Below, piece by piece: positions 60,732-64,000 of a stretch of DNA of 64,000 nt (its first letter is position 1; every line of letters begins with the position of its first letter). The stretch is taken from assembly GCA_026705025.1 (NCBI GenBank), contig JAPPBN010000026.1, positions 1 to 64,000 on the forward strand, read 5' to 3'. The notes beneath the pieces are model-generated. The model saw only the letters and a list, made by a program, of their open reading frames with translations, ran no database searches and had not been told where the DNA came from. The translations under genes and the position numbers were made by a program. Source of the DNA: Bin125 sp026705025 (lineage in GTDB: Bacteria > Chloroflexota > Dehalococcoidia > Bin125).

Positions 60732-62579
60732 ATGGCAGAGCGAAACTACTGGACGAGGATGAAGCGGAATCGCATGTCCCGACGCGGGCTGCTGCGGGCG
60801 AGCGCGCGAGCGGGCGTGGGCGCGGCCGGGCTCGCGTTGGTTGGCTGCGGCGATGACGACGACGATGGTCAGCAGGCAGCGGCGCAGGTCCAGCAGCAAC
60901 AGGACCAGGTTGAGCAGCAAGCCGAACAGCAGGCGATGCAGCAACAGCAGCAGGATGCGACGCCCGCGGAGCAGCAGGCCGCGCAGGAGCAACAGCAGGC
61001 GGTCGCGCAGGCGCAGGCCCAACAGGCGGGCGGTCCGGTGTTCGGAGGGATGGTGCAGATCCCGGGCGACGACGGCGGCCTGTTTGACCCGGCTGCCACG
61101 ATCCACGGCGGGACTGACGCCTCGATCTTCCAGTGTTTCGACTTCGTCAACTACATGGACGAGGGCAATGTGATCACCGACGCGATGGGCGAGCTGCCGG
61201 AGATCGTCGACGAGCTGAATTTCGTCTACCAGATCAAGCAGAACGTGTATTGGCAGGACTTGCCCCCCGTGAACGGTCGGCAATTCACCGCCGACGATGC
61301 AGTGTTCGGTTACGAACGGTTCAGCCAGGACAACCCTGAGTTCGTCTACAAGGACCGCTACTCGCTGGTCGAGCGCTTCGAAGCGGTCGACGAGTTCACG
61401 ATGCACGTCGAGGCCTCGGAACCGTTCGCGCCGCTGCTGGTTGCGATGGCCGAAACCGGCGCGTTGATGGTCGCTCGCGACGTTGTTGAGCATTTCGGTG
61501 ACGCCGAAGTGTCCAGCAATCCCGATGCGGTCGTCGGCACCGGCGCGATGATGCTCGACACGCGCGAAGCGGACGTGAAAACGGTGCTCAAGCGCAATCC
61601 CAATTACTACCGGCCCTCGCACGACGGCGGCACGCTGCCTTACTTCGACGGTTACAACATCATCTGGGGTCTCGACAACGCAAACCGAATCGCGCAATAC
61701 ATCGCCGGCAAGACCGACTTCCTCTGGCTGCAGTGGTATGGCGAGTTGCAGGAAATCGAAACCGTGCGCGAGGAGGCAGGTGAAGATTCGATCGTTGCGG
61801 TCCCCAATCCCGTTGCCTTTGGACTAGCGACCCATATTCACACCAAGCGGGAGCCCTACACCGATCCACGTGTGCGCCTGGCGCTGCATCTCGCCACGGA
61901 TCGATACGCCTTGAATGTCACCTCACTGGGAGCCGGCGTCATTGGCGGACCGGTGGCGGAGACGATTGCGCCTTACGGCTGGGGTCTCGACCAACTGTCT
62001 CAGTTGCCCGGCTATCGCTCGGCCGATGAACGCGAGATGGACCTGGAAGACGGGCGCAAACTGCTGGAAGCCAGCGGCTACAACCCGGACACGGTCCCGC
62101 CGATGGAAATCTGGGGCGACTTCGCCTCAGACTTCGGTCAGGTGTTGCAGCAGAACTTCAGGGAAATCGGTTACGAGGTCGACATTCTCGAACTGACCAC
62201 GGCCGACTCGCTGGCGGCTCGCCAGAATCACGAGTTCTCGATGATCACGCTGGGTCAGCAGGCGGCCGCCGACCCCGACCTGCTCTACAACGACCTGCAC
62301 ACCACCGGTGGTCAGAACTACGGCGAGTTCTCGGATCCGGAAATCGACGCCATGCTGGTCAAGGGACGGACGACCTTCGGCGTTGAGAACCGCAAGGCGA
62401 TCTACGACGAGATTCAGACCAAGCTGCTGGAAGAGCACGCCCCGCGACTGTGGTGGCACTGGAGTTTGCCGACCGTCGGTCACCGTCCGTGGCTGCAGGG
62501 CTTCCGTCCGACCCCGGGCATTACGCCGACTAACCAGGTAATGAACAGCTGCTGGTTCGACGAGACCAGAGACATCTAG
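60732..62579 (+). CDS. Peptide-type ABC solute-binding lipoprotein with polyglutamine linker
   Basis: This 615-residue protein has a signal MSRRGLLR, lipobox LVGC (C39), five Asp and a Q-rich linker from about residue 47 to 99, followed by an SBP_bac_5 domain. The first 40 residues are nearly the same as in the proteins at 48568 and 62700, while the binding domains differ, so each may bind a different ligand. No permease follows; a permease encoded elsewhere may be shared. Confidence 0.9.
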   Translation: MAERNYWTRMKRNRMSRRGLLRASARAGVGAAGLALVGCGDDDDDGQQAAAQVQQQQDQVEQQAEQQAMQQQQQDATPAEQQAAQEQQQAVAQAQAQQAGGPVFGGMVQIPGDDGGLFDPAATIHGGTDASIFQCFDFVNYMDEGNVITDAMGELPEIVDELNFVYQIKQNVYWQDLPPVNGRQFTADDAVFGYERFSQDNPEFVYKDRYSLVERFEAVDEFTMHVEASEPFAPLLVAMAETGALMVARDVVEHFGDAEVSSNPDAVVGTGAMMLDTREADVKTVLKRNPNYYRPSHDGGTLPYFDGYNIIWGLDNANRIAQYIAGKTDFLWLQWYGELQEIETVREEAGEDSIVAVPNPVAFGLATHIHTKREPYTDPRVRLALHLATDRYALNVTSLGAGVIGGPVAETIAPYGWGLDQLSQLPGYRSADEREMDLEDGRKLLEASGYNPDTVPPMEIWGDFASDFGQVLQQNFREIGYEVDILELTTADSLAARQNHEFSMITLGQQAAADPDLLYNDLHTTGGQNYGEFSDPEIDAMLVKGRTTFGVENRKAIYDEIQTKLLEEHAPRLWWHWSLPTVGHRPWLQGFRPTPGITPTNQVMNSCWFDETRDI

Positions 62580-62607
62580 GACAGACTGAAACTGGCCGGT
62601 CCTCCGC

Positions 62608-62636
62608 TTGAAAGCCGGATCGCGGATCGGCATACT
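62608..62636 (+). promoter_or_regulatory. Promoter of the solute-binding lipoprotein gene at 62700
   Basis: TTGAAA-N17-CATACT, as at 60644, including most of the spacer (GGATCG before CATACT). The leader is about 57 bases. Confidence 0.7.
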
Positions 62637-62699
62637 ACGCGCACTTGTTGACAAGACTTCACCGCCCGATGGACGTGAAGCACAGGGAGAGATGACACC

Positions 62700-64000
62700 A
62701 TGGCCGAGCGGAACTACTGGACTCGAATGCGTCGGAACCGGATGTCGAGGCGCGGGCTGTTGAAGGCGAGCGCGCGGGCGGGTGTCGGTGCGGCGGGCCT
62801 CGCGCTGGTCGGCTGCGGCGACGATGACGATGACGATCAGCCTGCCAGCGCTGCCGTGCAGCAACAGCAGCAACAAGAACAGCAGGCGGCGCAGGTCGAG
62901 CAGCAGGCCGAGCAGCAAGCCGGTCAGCAGCAGGCGCAGACGGCGAGCGCCGACGAGCAGCAGGAGCAACAGGCTGCCGCCGCGCAGGCTGCCGCCGATG
63001 GCGATCCCAAGCATGGCGGCGTCCTCCGAATCGTGATGTCCGACGGTGGCATCTTCGACCCGGCCATTGCGATCCATGGCGGCACTTTTGCCGGCGTCCA
63101 CCAGGTCTACGACTGGATCAACTACCTCGATGAGGGATTCGTGATCACGGCCGGTATGGCCGAGCTTCCCGAAGTTGTGGACGAGCTCAACTTCATCTAC
63201 TCGATCAAGCCGAATGTCTACTGGCACGACAAGCCGCCCCTGGACGGTCGCCAGTTCACGGCCGAGGACGCGGTCTTCGGACTGGAGCGTTTCGGCTTCG
63301 ACAACCCCGAGTTTGTCTTCAAGGATCGCTTCTCACTGATCGACAAGTTCGAAGCACCCGACCAATCCACGATGACGGTTCAGGCCGGCGAGGTGTTCTC
63401 GCCGATTCTGACTGCGATCGCGGAAGACAACATGTTGATCGTTTCTCGCGACGCGGTGGAGGCGTTCGGCGACGAGGCGATCTCCACCGACTTTGAGGCC
63501 CAGATCGGCACGGGCGCGATGGTCGGAGTGTCTCGGGAGGCTGACGTCGAGCTGAGATTGGAACGCAACCCGAACTACTACAAGGAAGGTCAGCCTTACT
63601 TCGACGGATACAAGGGCATCAGCCTGGGCGATGACGCGATTCGGATCGCGTCATTCGTCAACGGGCAAACCGACTTCCTCAACTACCAGTGGTTCGGCCG
63701 GCCGGTCGACCTTGATTCAGTGGTTGCCGAACTCGGCGAAGACGCGGTGACCGGCGTCCCCAACCCGGTGACCTACGGCATGGCGACCCACATTCACACC
63801 GAGGTCGAGCCGTACACCGACCCGCGGGTGCGCACCGCCGTTCATCTCGCCGCCGACCGCGAACAGTTGATCGCGCTGTCGCTGGGCGAACTGGTGATTG
63901 GCGGGCCGATCGCCGTGGCAATCGCGCCGTACGGCCGAACCGAGGACGAACTGCGCCAGCTGCCCGGCTACCGCTCGGGCGACCTGCGCCAGGAAGACCT
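62700..64000 (+). CDS. Peptide-type ABC solute-binding lipoprotein (3' truncated by window edge)
   Basis: The reading from ATG 62700 stays open to the end of the window (at least 433 residues). It has MSRRGLLK, lipobox LVGC (C39), six Asp, a Q-rich linker to about residue 95 and then an SBP_bac_5 domain beginning GGVLRIVMSDGGIFDPA. It is a paralog of the protein at 60732 along the whole visible length. GGGAGAG precedes the start. The permeases may lie beyond the window. Confidence 0.9.
   Translation, partial: MAERNYWTRMRRNRMSRRGLLKASARAGVGAAGLALVGCGDDDDDDQPASAAVQQQQQQEQQAAQVEQQAEQQAGQQQAQTASADEQQEQQAAAAQAAADGDPKHGGVLRIVMSDGGIFDPAIAIHGGTFAGVHQVYDWINYLDEGFVITAGMAELPEVVDELNFIYSIKPNVYWHDKPPLDGRQFTAEDAVFGLERFGFDNPEFVFKDRFSLIDKFEAPDQSTMTVQAGEVFSPILTAIAEDNMLIVSRDAVEAFGDEAISTDFEAQIGTGAMVGVSREADVELRLERNPNYYKEGQPYFDGYKGISLGDDAIRIASFVNGQTDFLNYQWFGRPVDLDSVVAELGEDAVTGVPNPVTYGMATHIHTEVEPYTDPRVRTAVHLAADREQLIALSLGELVIGGPIAVAIAPYGRTEDELRQLPGYRSGDLRQED

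Noticed and set aside
59174..60733. A 519-residue reading on the minus strand opposite the enolase-family gene
   Set aside because: It covers the galactonate-dehydratase-like gene antisense, is rich in Arg/His/Asp/Leu with no recognisable domain, and is explained by GC-rich codon shadowing.

Overview
The window is high-GC bacterial chromosome, densely packed and mostly protein coding. Three things suggest a member of the Chloroflexota, probably a Dehalococcoidia/SAR202-like lineage. It has several paralogous enolase-superfamily sugar-acid dehydratases, acyl-CoA-dehydrogenase-like flavoproteins, CoA transferases and short-chain dehydrogenases (SDRs). It has a split cytochrome b / Rieske cluster. 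Several genes have a -10 box placed so that the transcript would be leaderless. The lineage is inferred from gene content; there is no rRNA or tRNA gene to confirm it.

Region 1 (1-11.9 kb) is housekeeping and sulfur metabolism: the end of resB, lgt, a small thioredoxin-like protein, cysH, an Rrf2 regulator and cysK. It then carries a complete protein-bound-sulfur route to cysteine like that of Mycobacterium: a sulfur-carrier/E1 fusion, a CysO-like carrier, CysM, a CysA2-like rhodanese and the JAMM peptidase Mec, with an MT-A70 methyltransferase set among them. folP and folK follow. Region 2 (11.9-25.2 kb) holds purF-purM, then a cytochrome bc-type complex (small membrane peptide, cytochrome b, subunit IV, Rieske, cytochrome c). 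After that come two tiny desulforedoxin-like paralogs, a GatB/YqeY protein, a 7TM-HD phosphohydrolase and purQ-purL.

Region 3 (25.2-46.6 kb) is accessory catabolism: an acyl-CoA-dehydrogenase-like flavoprotein, CaiB/BaiF and two-subunit CoA transferases, a ferredoxin, a tandem block of six SDRs (four are close copies) and a VapBC module. It continues with a UroD-like protein, an alpha/beta-hydrolase/cyclase fusion that has lost its hydrolase residues, a PaaI thioesterase, two DinB-like copies, a haloalkane dehalogenase, a VOC protein, a nitroreductase and a MaoC-type protein. Region 4 (45.5-64 kb) contains four enolase-superfamily proteins, a peptide-type ABC importer without ATPases and two further solute-binding lipoproteins. 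All three binding proteins have glutamine-rich linkers and the same promoter. A D-aminoacylase, a HicBA module with an apparently frameshifted toxin, and a double-domain CaiB protein complete it.

Two intergenic cassettes 28 kb apart (about 28.05-28.65 kb and 55.65-56.78 kb) share the same layout. Each has a leftward unknown or HTH gene, an identical 16-base LexA-like palindromic motif, two families of palindromic repeats in the same order, and a rightward CoA-transferase gene. This duplicated cassette and the rearranged CysO/Mec cluster are the least ordinary parts of the window.
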